Shown here: positions 27,307 through 35,375 of the stretch, piece by piece
Layout: each line of letters starts with the position of its first letter
Numbering within the stretch: position 1 is the stretch's first letter
Assembly: GCA_964495075.1 (NCBI GenBank)
Contig: CAZBUJ010000015.1
Coordinates: forward strand, 16,850-80,849
Length of the DNA: 64,000 bases
From: JAFGJQ01 sp964495075
GTDB lineage: Bacteria > Planctomycetota > Phycisphaerae > UBA1845
Reading direction: 5' to 3'
Made by a program: the position numbers and the translations under genes
Notes under the pieces: model-generated
Seen by the model: the letters and a program-made list of their open reading frames with translations, nothing else
Told to the model about the DNA's origin: nothing
Databases searched by the model: none

Positions 27307-28581
27307 ATGTCGAACTTCGTATTGCTCTGGCTCATCTTCGCCGGCGTGGTCACGCTCGAGGCTGTTTTCTGGCACTGCCTGCTCAGCGCGGTCGGCGGAA
27401 AACGCAGCATCCTCGATGAACACGCCTACGACGGTCCCCCCGACCCCGCGCCACGAGTGTCCCTCATCGTCGCCGCCCGGAACGAAGAACGGAACATCGA
27501 ATCCTGCGTCGTCGGTCTGCTCAACCAGGACTATCCCGATCAGGAAGTCATCGCGGTCGACGACCGCAGCACCGATCGGACCGGAGCCATCCTCCGAAGG
27601 CTGAAGAGCGAATACGGCGATCAGCTTACCGTCATCACTATCCAGAAGCTCGAGGAAGGCTGGTTCGGCAAGAACAACGCGATGCGGGAAGGCGTGGCCC
27701 GCAGCACCGGTGAATGGCTTTGTTTCACCGACGCGGACTGCACCTTCACCTCGCCCAAGACCGTCTCCCTCAGCATGCGTGAGGCCCACGCCCACCATGC
27801 GGACTTCCTTACCCTGTTGCCGATTCTCGATCAGCAGAAGACCTGGGAACGCGTGCTCCAGCCCGCCTGCGCCATCATGATGATGGCGTGGTTCCAGCCG
27901 ATGCGCGTCAACAACCCGGCGTGCAAGGTCGGCTACGCGAATGGCCAGTTCATGCTCATGAGTCGCGGCTGCTACGAGGGAATGGGCGGCCACGAACGCG
28001 TCCGCACCGAACTCAACGAAGACGTTGTCTTCGGCCGACTCTGCAAGCACGAGAGCTTCAAGCTGCGTGTCGTCGAAGGCGTCGGCCTCACCCTGTGCCG
28101 AATGTACGAATCGGTAACCGCCGCGTGGAACGGCTGGAGCCGCATTTTCCACGGCTCGGTTCCGTCCACCGTCCAACTCGCCGGGGCGGCCCTCTGGCAT
28201 ATCCTCTTCGCCGTCGCCCCCTGGATCTGCCTGGGGGTGGCCCTGGCCGGACTGCTCCTGTCCGGGCCCCGCAGCACAATCCCATGGGGCAGCCTGACCG
28301 TGGCGTGGGGGATCGGCGTCTTCGTGCACCAGACCGTCTTGTGGCGCCTCTACAAGATGATGTATCTCCAGCCCAGGTGGTCGCTGACGCATGCGCTCGG
28401 CGCCACCATGCTCATCGGTATGCTGCTCAACGCGGTCACCAAGTCGCTCGGCCTGACGTCGACCACCTGGCGAGGCGTCACCTACCGCAACAAAAAACTC
28501 GAACGGGACGCCGAAACCCCGCAGCCGGAGCGGCCGGCCCGGCCAGAAGTCATTTTCCCGACCGACGATGTGGCCGCCTGA
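27307..28581 (+). CDS. Membrane glycosyltransferase, family 2
   Basis: 424 residues. An N-terminal helix (FVLLWLIFAGVVTLEAVFW) is followed by a GT-A domain. VSLIVAARNEERNIESCVVG has the nucleotide-binding opening, VIAVDDRSTDRTGAIL an Asp pair, CFTDADCTF the D-x-D, and ELNEDVVFGRLCKHESF the catalytic E-D. R-x-x-W-type residues appear in ESVTAAWNGWSRIF. Three further membrane helices lie at about 295-315, 325-345 and 360-380. The layout resembles hopanoid HpnB-like and carotenoid-glucoside CruC-like transferases, which glycosylate lipids. The exact substrate cannot be read. The ribosome site is weak (GGAG at 27298-27301, spacing 5). The sigma/anti-sigma cassette starts 162 bases downstream. Confidence 0.87.
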   Translation: MSNFVLLWLIFAGVVTLEAVFWHCLLSAVGGKRSILDEHAYDGPPDPAPRVSLIVAARNEERNIESCVVGLLNQDYPDQEVIAVDDRSTDRTGAILRRLKSEYGDQLTVITIQKLEEGWFGKNNAMREGVARSTGEWLCFTDADCTFTSPKTVSLSMREAHAHHADFLTLLPILDQQKTWERVLQPACAIMMMAWFQPMRVNNPACKVGYANGQFMLMSRGCYEGMGGHERVRTELNEDVVFGRLCKHESFKLRVVEGVGLTLCRMYESVTAAWNGWSRIFHGSVPSTVQLAGAALWHILFAVAPWICLGVALAGLLLSGPRSTIPWGSLTVAWGIGVFVHQTVLWRLYKMMYLQPRWSLTHALGATMLIGMLLNAVTKSLGLTSTTWRGVTYRNKKLERDAETPQPERPARPEVIFPTDDVAA

Positions 28582-28743
28582 TCCGGGCGCCGCATGCCCG
28601 CAACCCGGCGCGAGGGCCGCGAAACGCCGAGAGCACGGGTTTTTCCGAATCCACCTGCAAGGAGCGACCAGTTTGCGGGTTTAATGGGTGGGGGGCGATC
28701 CGCCGGGGGTCGCGCCGACCCTTTGAACGGTGCCGCCTCGCCG

Positions 28744-29358
28744 ATGCCCGAACCAAGCGACGAAGAACTCATGCTGGCGGCCCGTGGCGGCGATCGCGAG
28801 GCCTACGCCCGCATCGTCTCCCGCCACTACCCGGCCATCGTCCGCTTCGCCCAGCGGTTCCACGCCCGGGTCGACCGCGATACCGCCGAAGACATCGCCC
28901 AGGACGTTTTCCTGAAAGCCTGGAAAGCCGCCCCCCGGTACGAGCCTCGGGCCGCCCTCGCCACCTGGCTGTTGCGGCTGGCGGTGAACACCTGCCTTAA
29001 CTGGAGACGGGCTGGTAGGTTACGGCAAGCCCTGTCGCTCAGCGGCGAGGCCGCCCCGGACGTGGCGGCCGCCGACGTTGAGCCGACACCCGAGGCCGAC
29101 GCGCGAGACCGGGCCGATCCGGTCCGGGAGGCCATTACTGCCCTCCCGATCACCCAGCGGGCGGCCATCGTCCTGCGCCATTACCACGAGCTGTCGTACG
29201 CCGAAATCGGCGAAATCCTGGACATCTCGGTTCCCGCGGTCGAGTCGGTGCTGTTCCGGGCCCGCAGGCGACTCCGGACGCAACTCGCCCCGGTTTTTGA
29301 CCGATCCCGACCGCAAGATACCGCGGGATCACGTGCTCAACCCTTAAGGAGGGCGTGA
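28744..29358 (+). CDS. ECF sigma factor of the sensor cassette
   Basis: 204 residues from ATG 28744, which begins MPEPSDEELMLAARGGDREA, a typical ECF opening. The frame continues upstream, but with poor composition. Region 2 has RDTAEDIAQDVFLKAWKAAP and LATWLLRLAVNTCLNWRRAG. Region 4 has LPITQRAAIVLRHYHELSYA and EILDISVPAVESVLFRARRR with the helix-turn-helix. It is a conventional ECF factor, unlike the two kinase-linked ones in this window. It is followed after 9 bases by a zinc-finger anti-sigma gene and then a CnrX/Spy-like gene, which makes it the output of an envelope-sensing circuit. Confidence 0.92.
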   Translation: MPEPSDEELMLAARGGDREAYARIVSRHYPAIVRFAQRFHARVDRDTAEDIAQDVFLKAWKAAPRYEPRAALATWLLRLAVNTCLNWRRAGRLRQALSLSGEAAPDVAAADVEPTPEADARDRADPVREAITALPITQRAAIVLRHYHELSYAEIGEILDISVPAVESVLFRARRRLRTQLAPVFDRSRPQDTAGSRAQPLRRA

Positions 29359-29367
29359 GGAACCACG

Positions 29368-29835
29368 ATGCGATGTGGCAAAGTTCAACGTTGGATCTCA
29401 GCACGCCTCGACGGCGAGCTCGACGCGAAACGGCAAGCCCTCGTCGCGTCCCACCTGGACGGCTGCCCCGAGTGCCGGGCGTTCGCCGCCGACCTGCCGG
29501 CCCTGGATTCGCTGCTCGCGGCGGTCGACGTGGCGGAACCACGGTGGGGCTTCGAGGCCCGGGTCATGGCCCGAATCGCGAACGAAGCGGAGCCGGGCTC
29601 ACTCACGCGAGTCGGCCACTGGTGCCGCTCCCTGCGACCGGCTCCGGTGGGGGTCGGTGCGGCCGCGTTTGCTGCTGGAATCGCCCTGGTCGTGCTGGCC
29701 AACGGCGAAGCGCCGAGCAACAGCGAACCTCATGACGATGCGGTGGCCGTGCTCGCCAGCGGCGTGCTCGGCATGACCGCCCGGCCCGCTCCGGAGGACG
29801 ACTGGGTGAACCTGTTCTCCAGGTCGGAGGATTGA
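29368..29835 (+). CDS. Zinc-finger anti-sigma factor
   Basis: 155 residues. The N-terminal ZAS domain has Cys3, His29, Cys33 and Cys36 (the H-x3-C-x2-C motif SHLDGCPEC), which binds zinc and grips the sigma factor. A membrane helix follows at about 93-110 (VGVGAAAFAAGIALVVLA), then a short periplasmic tail of about 45 residues. Ribosome site AAGGAGGG lies upstream at about 29345-29352. Position directly after the ECF gene is the normal pairing. The small periplasmic part suggests that signal input comes from a partner, most likely the CnrX/Spy-like protein encoded three bases downstream. Confidence 0.92.
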   Translation: MRCGKVQRWISARLDGELDAKRQALVASHLDGCPECRAFAADLPALDSLLAAVDVAEPRWGFEARVMARIANEAEPGSLTRVGHWCRSLRPAPVGVGAAAFAAGIALVVLANGEAPSNSEPHDDAVAVLASGVLGMTARPAPEDDWVNLFSRSED

Positions 29836-29838
29836 GAC

Positions 29839-30396
29839 ATGGCATGGTTACGACGGAGATGGCTGTGGCTGGTGCTGGTCGCCTCGCTCGCCTTCAACGC
29901 GGGCATGGGGACGACGTTCGGTGTCCGGGCACTCGATCGCCGGTGTGGAGGTCCCTGCCCCTCCGGTGGGTACCCCGACCACGCCGCCATTCTGGCCGAA
30001 CTCGACCTCAGCCCCGAGCAACTGGCCCAGGCCGAAGCGGAATCCGGCATGCTTCACGCCGATGTTCGCGAGCTGTGCCAGGCGCTGGCCGTCGCGAGGA
30101 TCACCCTCGCCGACCTGCTTCTGGCGGACGAACCTGACCAGGACGCGATCGCCGACCAGTTGGATACCCTCGCCTCACTGGACCGCCAGAAACAACAGCA
30201 CATGGTGGATCACATCCTGCGGTTCAGCCGGATCCTGAACGACGAGCAGCGAGACGTATTTGGCAATATCGTGCGGCGGGTGTTCGCCCGCTGCGGGGAG
30301 GGGTACGGAGACCTGGGGGGACACGGCGGATGCGCCAAGATGCAGGGCGCCAACCCCGAAGGACCGTGCCCGCGTCACAAACCCGTACAAGAGTAA
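29839..30396 (+). CDS. CnrX/Spy-like periplasmic sensor (heavy-metal-resistance type)
   Basis: 185 residues. One N-terminal helix (WLWLVLVASLAFNAGMGT) anchors a periplasmic four-helix hairpin domain. It has the family L-x-L-S-P-E-Q motif (ELDLSPEQLAQAEAE), an acidic middle (LLADEPDQDAIADQLDTLAS) and DRQKQQHMVDHILRFSRILN. That stretch places His121, Met122 and His125 on the helix that carries His and Met metal ligands in CnrX. The tail is Cys/His/Gly-rich (RCGEGYGDLGGHGGCAKMQG, then CPRHK). CnrX of Cupriavidus senses Co/Ni and controls an anti-sigma protein, while Spy and ZraP are relatives that bind zinc or act as chaperones. Gene order sigma, anti-sigma, sensor supports a signalling role. 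The metal is not determined. Confidence 0.82.
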   Translation: MAWLRRRWLWLVLVASLAFNAGMGTTFGVRALDRRCGGPCPSGGYPDHAAILAELDLSPEQLAQAEAESGMLHADVRELCQALAVARITLADLLLADEPDQDAIADQLDTLASLDRQKQQHMVDHILRFSRILNDEQRDVFGNIVRRVFARCGEGYGDLGGHGGCAKMQGANPEGPCPRHKPVQE

Positions 30397-30420
30397 CCGG
30401 AAGGAACAGGAGTAGACAGA

Positions 30421-31398
30421 ATGACAAAGAACGTAGCGATGTTGTTGTTGGCGGGAGTGGTAATGGCGGCGTTCGTGGGCGCGGCCTACGCCGGCGATGA
30501 AGGAACCGGCCAGACCATCCCCCCGGAGCGGCAGGCGAAGCTGATGGCGAAGTTCGGTGACCGGGGCATCGACGCCAACGAGGATGGCGTCCTCACCAGG
30601 GACGAGGTCCATGCCTTCTTCGCAGAAATGCACGGTAACGGCATGAAGCCTGGCTGCGGTGGGCAAGGCAAAGGCGGCCCCGGGCTCGCCGGGTTTGGCC
30701 CCTGCGGCGGCCAGGGCCCCGGGGCGACGGTTCATCATGTGGGCATGGCGCTGACTTACCTGGACGTCCTCAGCCAGGACGCACCACCTGACGGCTTCAA
30801 CGCGACCACTCATCCGTACGTCGACACCGATGGCGACGGACAGCTCAGCAACGACGAGTGGAAGGCGTTCGCTGAAAAGAAGCGCAACGGGATCGTCGAG
30901 ATGATCCTGACCCAACACCCCGAACTCGACAAGGACGGCGACAAGACCCTCAACGACGAGGAACTGGACGCGGTCCACGTGATGTTCCGGTCCCAACTTG
31001 TGGTCTTGCACCCGGAAGCCGACACGGACAAGGACGGCACGTTGACCGAAGAGGAATTCGTGGTGTTCCGCGACGCGCACATCGAGGCGATGCGCACGGA
31101 GATGCTCAAATCGCACTCCGAGGCGGACCTCGACAAGGACGGCAAGCTCAGTGACGGCGAGATGCACGCGTTCATGGAGAAGTGCCAGAGCGGTGGCCTG
31201 TTCGGTTGCTGTGTGGGTGGCAAAGGCTGCCAGGGCGTGGGCTGCCAGGGTGTATGCTGCCAAGGCACAGGGTGCCAAGGCAGGGATGGCTGCAAGGCCA
31301 AGGGCTGCGACGGCAAATGCAAAGTCGGCTGCCAGGGCATGACGAAGGGCTGCACGCCCGGCTGTCTGATGAACAAGCCCGAGGGCGGCCAGTCCTGA
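30421..31398 (+). CDS. Exported EF-hand protein with cysteine-rich tail
   Basis: 325 residues. Signal peptide 1-24 (LLLAGVVMAAFVGAAYA). Five EF-hand loops are visible: D51-E62, D135-E146 (DTDGDGQLSNDE), D170-E181, D201-E212 (DTDKDGTLTEEE) and D236-E247. A Gly-rich linker with a few Cys lies at 73-101. Residues 255-315 hold 14 cysteines in short G-C-Q-G units, including two C-C pairs, reminiscent of a metallothionein. It is preceded by GGAAGGAACAGGAG and lies 24 bases after the CnrX-like gene, so it is probably the last gene of the sigma/anti-sigma cassette and perhaps its effector: an extracytoplasmic calcium-stabilised soft-metal chelator. No family combining these two parts is known to me. 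Confidence 0.85.
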   Translation: MTKNVAMLLLAGVVMAAFVGAAYAGDEGTGQTIPPERQAKLMAKFGDRGIDANEDGVLTRDEVHAFFAEMHGNGMKPGCGGQGKGGPGLAGFGPCGGQGPGATVHHVGMALTYLDVLSQDAPPDGFNATTHPYVDTDGDGQLSNDEWKAFAEKKRNGIVEMILTQHPELDKDGDKTLNDEELDAVHVMFRSQLVVLHPEADTDKDGTLTEEEFVVFRDAHIEAMRTEMLKSHSEADLDKDGKLSDGEMHAFMEKCQSGGLFGCCVGGKGCQGVGCQGVCCQGTGCQGRDGCKAKGCDGKCKVGCQGMTKGCTPGCLMNKPEGGQS

Positions 31399-31440
31399 TC
31401 ACGGCGTGCCCCCATCGAGCACTCGATTCGCGCACATTCG

Positions 31441-31471
31441 GGCCCCGCTCCGCCAACGGCGGGGCGGGGCC
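31441..31471 (+). terminator. Strong hairpin after the sensor cassette
   Basis: GGCCCCGCTCCGCC (31441-31454) pairs with GGCGGGGCGGGGCC (31458-31471) around an AAC loop, 13 of 14 positions complementary. It lies 43 bases after the stop of the EF-hand protein gene. There is no T-tract, only CAATCGTT, so termination may need Rho or be partial. Confidence 0.6.
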
Positions 31472-31659
31472 CAATCGTTAAAGGCCGAGTGAAACACGCG
31501 CCTCGTCGAGCCCCTCCCCACCCAAAAGGTCCGGATTCATCCCGCCCGGAAGCGACGACCCCGTGGCTCCCCCGTCCACCGAGTCCCTGACGCCATCTGG
31601 ATTCCGAATCCGGATCGAGATTATGTGTTTCTGTCGTGGTACAGTGGGCAGGGGCCATT

Positions 31660-32232
31660 ATGCATCCCACGACCCATACAACCCTGCTGGCCAGACTGTC
31701 CGCCGGGTCCGACCCCGCCGCCTGGCGGGAATTCTGCGATCGGTACGGCGACCTCATCCGCAACTATTGTCGGCGGCAGGGATTGCAGCCGACCGACTGC
31801 GATGACGTGCTGCAGGAAGTGCTGCTCGGCCTGAGCAAGGCGATGCCCGGCTTCGTCTATGATCCGAGCAAAGGGATGTTCCGGTCCTACCTCCGAACTT
31901 TCGTGAGCCGGGCGGTTTTTCGGCGATTTCGTCAGGAACGAGCCGAACCCATGCAATTGGATATGGGACAGGTGACAGTCCAGGCGACAGAGGACCGGAT
32001 CTGGGAGGAGGAATGGCAGCAGCACCATGTCCGTTTGGCCATGCGGGTGATCGACGTTGAGTTCGGGGCGCGACAGCGAGCTGCGTTCGAGGCGTACGCC
32101 GTCGACGGCCGAACTGCCGCCGACACGGCGGATATGCTCGGACTCAGCGTCGACAACGTCTACCAGATCAAGTCCAGAATACTACGACGCCTGAGTGAAC
32201 TGATCGAAGCACAGGTCCAGGAGGAGGGCTGA
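31660..32232 (+). CDS. ECF-type sigma factor, kinase-linked (second copy)
   Basis: 190 residues from ATG 31660, preceded by GCAGGGG at good spacing. Region 2 reads PTDCDDVLQEVLLGLSKAMP and GMFRSYLRTFVSRAVFRRFR. Region 4 reads FGARQRAAFEAYAVDGRTAA and DTADMLGLSVDNVYQIKSRI. It is of the planctomycete ECF group paired with TPR kinases; the kinase gene starts 2 bases after its stop, so the two are co-translated. It is only distantly similar to the sigma factor at 23494. There is no anti-sigma partner. Confidence 0.9.
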   Translation: MHPTTHTTLLARLSAGSDPAAWREFCDRYGDLIRNYCRRQGLQPTDCDDVLQEVLLGLSKAMPGFVYDPSKGMFRSYLRTFVSRAVFRRFRQERAEPMQLDMGQVTVQATEDRIWEEEWQQHHVRLAMRVIDVEFGARQRAAFEAYAVDGRTAADTADMLGLSVDNVYQIKSRILRRLSELIEAQVQEEG

Positions 32233-32234
32233 TC

Positions 32235-34370
32235 GTGCCAGGATCCAAGGAACCCGATTCGGACTGGTATCGGGACTCAGGTCAAATCCTTGATACGCTG
32301 CGGCGCGGACGCGGGGGGCGAAAGCGCCCCCCACGCATCGGCGGCTACGACGGGCTCTACGAACTTCGCCGCGGCGGGCAGGGCATCGTGTACGTCGGTC
32401 GCCAGCGCTCCACCAATCGTCAAGTGGCCATCAAGGTCTTGTCGGAGGGCGTGCTGGGTGAAACGGTACGCCGACGACGCTTCGAACGGGAAATCGAGCT
32501 CGTGGCCGGCATGCGCGACCGGCGGATCGTCGGCGTCTACGACAGCGGGTTTACCGAGGAAGACCATCCCTACCTCGTCATGGAGTACATCGACGGCGTG
32601 CCCCTCGACGAGTACCTGGCGGGCCTGGCCGGGCATCGCGACAAACCGCTGACACTCGATGGCGCGCTGCGTCTCTTCGTGGGGGTCTGCCAGGCAGTGA
32701 ACCACGCTCACCAGCGCGGCGTTATTCACCGCGACCTCAAGCCGAGCAACATCCTCATCGATCCGGCCGGCGAGCCCCACGTTCTCGACTTCGGCGTGGC
32801 CAAGGCCCCGGCCCCCGACGCACCCGCCACCGCGACCGAGGGATTCCTCGGGACGCTCGCCTACGCCTCGCCCGAACAGGTTACCCGGGACCCGATGGGC
32901 ATCGACGTCCGCAGCGACGTCTACGCGCTCGGCGTCATCCTTTACCAGACGCTGACCGGTCGGCTTCCTTATCCGACGTCGGGACCACTGACCGACGTGC
33001 TGCACGCCATCACCTCGGTCGATCCCGTCCGCCCCAGCGCCGCCGTTCGGAGTGCGCCGCCACCGGCGGGCGCTCCCGAATCCATCCGCTGGCAACTCAA
33101 CGACGAGATCGACACCATCACGCTGACCGCGCTGGCGAAGGACCCGGAACGCCGCTACGCCACGGCCGGCGCGCTCGGACGCGACGTCCAACGATTCCTC
33201 GACGGCCAGGCCATCGAGGCCAAGCGGGACAACCCGCTCTACGTCCTGCGCAAGCTCATCACGCGGCATAAACTCGTGTCGTCGCTGCTTGCCATTCTGT
33301 TGCTGGCCGTCGTCGCCTTCTCCATCGGAATGTCCGCCCTCTATCAGAAGGCCCGCGTCGAAGCGGAGAAGGCCACCCAGATCCGGATCTTCCTCGAAGA
33401 CACGCTGGCCTCTGTCGATCCGGCGTCTCCGGGCGAGGAGGTCACCGTCCGTGAAGTGCTCGATGAGGCGGTCCATTGGATCGACCTCGCCCTGGCCGAT
33501 CAACCCGAAGTGCGAGCGTCCATCCACGCCACGATGGGCAACAGCTACCGCGCCTTGGGGCAGTACGAGGCGGCGGAAACGCAATTGCAGGCGTCGCTCG
33601 AAATCGCCCGCGAGCTTCACGGCGACGACAGCCTGATCGTGAGCAACGGCATGAGCCTCCTCGCGCTGCTGTACAGCGATCGCGGGGAGCACGACGAGAG
33701 CATTCGCATCTTGCGCGACGTGGTGGCGCTGCGCCGCCGCCGGCTCGGCGACGACCACCTGAGCGTGGCCTATGCGCTCAGCAATCTCGGCTTGGTCCTC
33801 CAGGCCGGGTACGGCCCGACGGACGAAGCCGGATCGGTCTGGCGGCAGGCGCTGGCGATCCGAGAAGCCCACCTCGGCCCCAATCATCCGGACACGGCGA
33901 TGTCGCGCTTCCGCCTCGCCGAGTGGCAAGCGGCCACGGGCGACCTCGTCACCGCCGCACAAAACCACGCCGCCGTGCTGGCCGCACGGCGCGATGCGTT
34001 GCGGGCGGGGCACCCGGACATCGAACGATCCCTGCTCGCCCTGGGACGGCTCCGCGTGCAGTTAGGCGAAGCCGCGGATGCCGAACCGCTGCTGCGGGAA
34101 TGCCTGGCCCTGCGGCAGCAACGGCTGCCGGAGAACCACTATCGCATCGCCGAGGCCGCGTCGGCCCTCGGCGCCTGCCTCGTGCACTTGGAACAGTTTG
34201 AAGAAGCCGAACGCCTCCTCATGAACGCGGTTGAAGGTCTGCCGCCGGACGCGACGACGGACAACGCCGCGCGGTGGGAAGCCCTGAACTATCTTGCCCA
34301 GCTCTATGACGCGTCGGGCCGCCCGCGGGAGGCCCAGGACTGTCGCGACCAAATGACGCCGAGCGACTGA
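32235..34370 (+). CDS. Membrane Ser/Thr protein kinase with TPR domain (second copy)
   Basis: 711 residues from GTG 32235, with GGAGGG at 32223-32228. The kinase domain (about 38-310) has ELRRGGQGIVYVGR, VAIKVL, HRDLKPSNILID, DFGVAKAPAPD, SPEQV and DVYALGVILYQTLTGRLPYP, with all catalytic residues intact. A transmembrane helix (about 338-358, LVSSLLAILLLAVVAFSIGM) is followed by about 340 residues of TPR-like helices (SIHATMGNSYRALGQYEAAE, SVAYALSNLGLVLQ, AEPLLRECLALRQQ). It is shorter than the kinase at 20419 but has the same plan, and shares the segment E-V-T-V-R-E-V-(L/I)-D-x-A-V-H between helix and repeats. It is coupled to the preceding sigma factor. Confidence 0.93.
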   Translation: MPGSKEPDSDWYRDSGQILDTLRRGRGGRKRPPRIGGYDGLYELRRGGQGIVYVGRQRSTNRQVAIKVLSEGVLGETVRRRRFEREIELVAGMRDRRIVGVYDSGFTEEDHPYLVMEYIDGVPLDEYLAGLAGHRDKPLTLDGALRLFVGVCQAVNHAHQRGVIHRDLKPSNILIDPAGEPHVLDFGVAKAPAPDAPATATEGFLGTLAYASPEQVTRDPMGIDVRSDVYALGVILYQTLTGRLPYPTSGPLTDVLHAITSVDPVRPSAAVRSAPPPAGAPESIRWQLNDEIDTITLTALAKDPERRYATAGALGRDVQRFLDGQAIEAKRDNPLYVLRKLITRHKLVSSLLAILLLAVVAFSIGMSALYQKARVEAEKATQIRIFLEDTLASVDPASPGEEVTVREVLDEAVHWIDLALADQPEVRASIHATMGNSYRALGQYEAAETQLQASLEIARELHGDDSLIVSNGMSLLALLYSDRGEHDESIRILRDVVALRRRRLGDDHLSVAYALSNLGLVLQAGYGPTDEAGSVWRQALAIREAHLGPNHPDTAMSRFRLAEWQAATGDLVTAAQNHAAVLAARRDALRAGHPDIERSLLALGRLRVQLGEAADAEPLLRECLALRQQRLPENHYRIAEAASALGACLVHLEQFEEAERLLMNAVEGLPPDATTDNAARWEALNYLAQLYDASGRPREAQDCRDQMTPSD

Positions 34371-34442
34371 CGGACGACTCCACCCCGCCTCAGGCGACCC
34401 GTGACTCATCAAGGCGACTCGGCGATCGGCGATTCGTGCCCG

Positions 34443-35246
34443 CTACCGGCGGCTGCCGACCAGCAACATGAAACCGAGAAAAATGAGCAGCACGGAGACC
34501 GCCACGGCGAAACGCCGTTCGGAGATCCGGTGGTGGGCCGCCATGCCCAACGCCGCCCCCGCCACCGTGGCCGGCAGCAGCCAGAGTGCTGCACGCAACT
34601 CCCCCATCCCCAGCAGCCCCTCGTATGCATAGACACCCGACCGGATGCCACCCATCAGCAGGAAGCACCAGAGCAGCGTCGCTCGAAACGCCGATTTGTC
34701 CAGACCGTGGCCGTGAAGGAACACGATGACCGGTGGACCGCCGGTGCCAAACAGACCGGCCAGTGTCCCGGACGCCAGCCCGGCCGGCACCGAAAGCCAG
34801 GATTTCGCCGGTCGCGCGGCGCGGTCTTGCCCACGCTCGGCCGGCGGCGGAGATTCCTGCGCGGCGCGGCGGACTCGTTCCTCCCGCAAGAACCACAAGC
34901 CCGCGCCCAGCACGACGACGCCGAGCACCCGTTTTAGCCATAGTACGTCGCCCCCCGCTAGCAGTTTGGCCCCAATCACCAGCCCGATCACCATGCTCGG
35001 CATCAGGCCCGCCAGTAACCACGGCCGCGCGTGACGCCACGAGTGGCGCAACACCCAGACCTCTGTGACGAGGGACAGCACCATGAAGGTCGCCACCGCA
35101 CCGGCCAGGTCGGGCAGCAACAATGCCAGCAACGCCATCGCGAACATACCGGCCCCGAACCCGACGGTGGCGTAAATCAACTGCGCCCCCGCCACCACCA
35201 GGCTGCAAAGCACAAAAGCGGTCGTATCCGGAAACAACTCTGGCAT
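34443..35246 (-). CDS. TauE/SafE-family (TSUP) membrane transporter
   Basis: 267 residues from ATG 35246. About eight membrane helices lie in two halves. The first half has LIYATVGFGAGMFAMALLAL, and the second half has the matching GLASGTLAGLFGTGGPPVIV, the G-x-x-x-G-x-x-G-x-G-G-P-P repeat that marks TSUP proteins. Family members export or import sulfite, sulfoacetate or other organosulfonates and similar anions. The substrate here is not determinable. It is divergent from the EamA-type transporter; the repeat element at 35247-35359 starts immediately before its ATG and leaves no good ribosome site. A TTG at 35276 is an alternative start. Confidence 0.87.
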   Translation of the reverse strand: MPELFPDTTAFVLCSLVVAGAQLIYATVGFGAGMFAMALLALLLPDLAGAVATFMVLSLVTEVWVLRHSWRHARPWLLAGLMPSMVIGLVIGAKLLAGGDVLWLKRVLGVVVLGAGLWFLREERVRRAAQESPPPAERGQDRAARPAKSWLSVPAGLASGTLAGLFGTGGPPVIVFLHGHGLDKSAFRATLLWCFLLMGGIRSGVYAYEGLLGMGELRAALWLLPATVAGAALGMAAHHRISERRFAVAVSVLLIFLGFMLLVGSRR

Positions 35247-35359
35247 GCGGCCGACGGCCGCCGCTCCGCTAATCAACTGGTCACCTGCTTGCGGCCGACG
35301 GCTGCCGCTCCATTGGTCACTTGCTCAACTGCTCAACTCGCGGCCGGAGGCCGCGGTCC
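35247..35359. repeat. Short GC-palindromic direct repeat, three copies
   Basis: A 21-base unit, GCGGCCGACGGCCGCCGCTC plus C, lies at 35247-35267 and again with one change at 35291-35311, a 44-base period. A third degenerate copy with GCGGCCGGAGGCCGC is at 35340-35359. Each copy contains a small dyad (CGGCCG-A-CGGCCG or GCGGCC-GGA-GGCCGC). The spacers also repeat words such as TGGTCAC and CAACT. It fills the divergent promoter region of the TSUP and EamA genes. It looks like a REP-type intergenic element. Confidence 0.6.
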
Positions 35360-35375
35360 CTATCATAGCCAGTCC

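Noticed and set aside
31193..31370. Short repeated DNA words (GGCTGCCAGGG type) considered as a CRISPR or satellite array
   Set aside because: The repeat units are 12-15 bases, in phase with codons and inside the Cys-rich coding sequence. There are no spacers and no cas genes.
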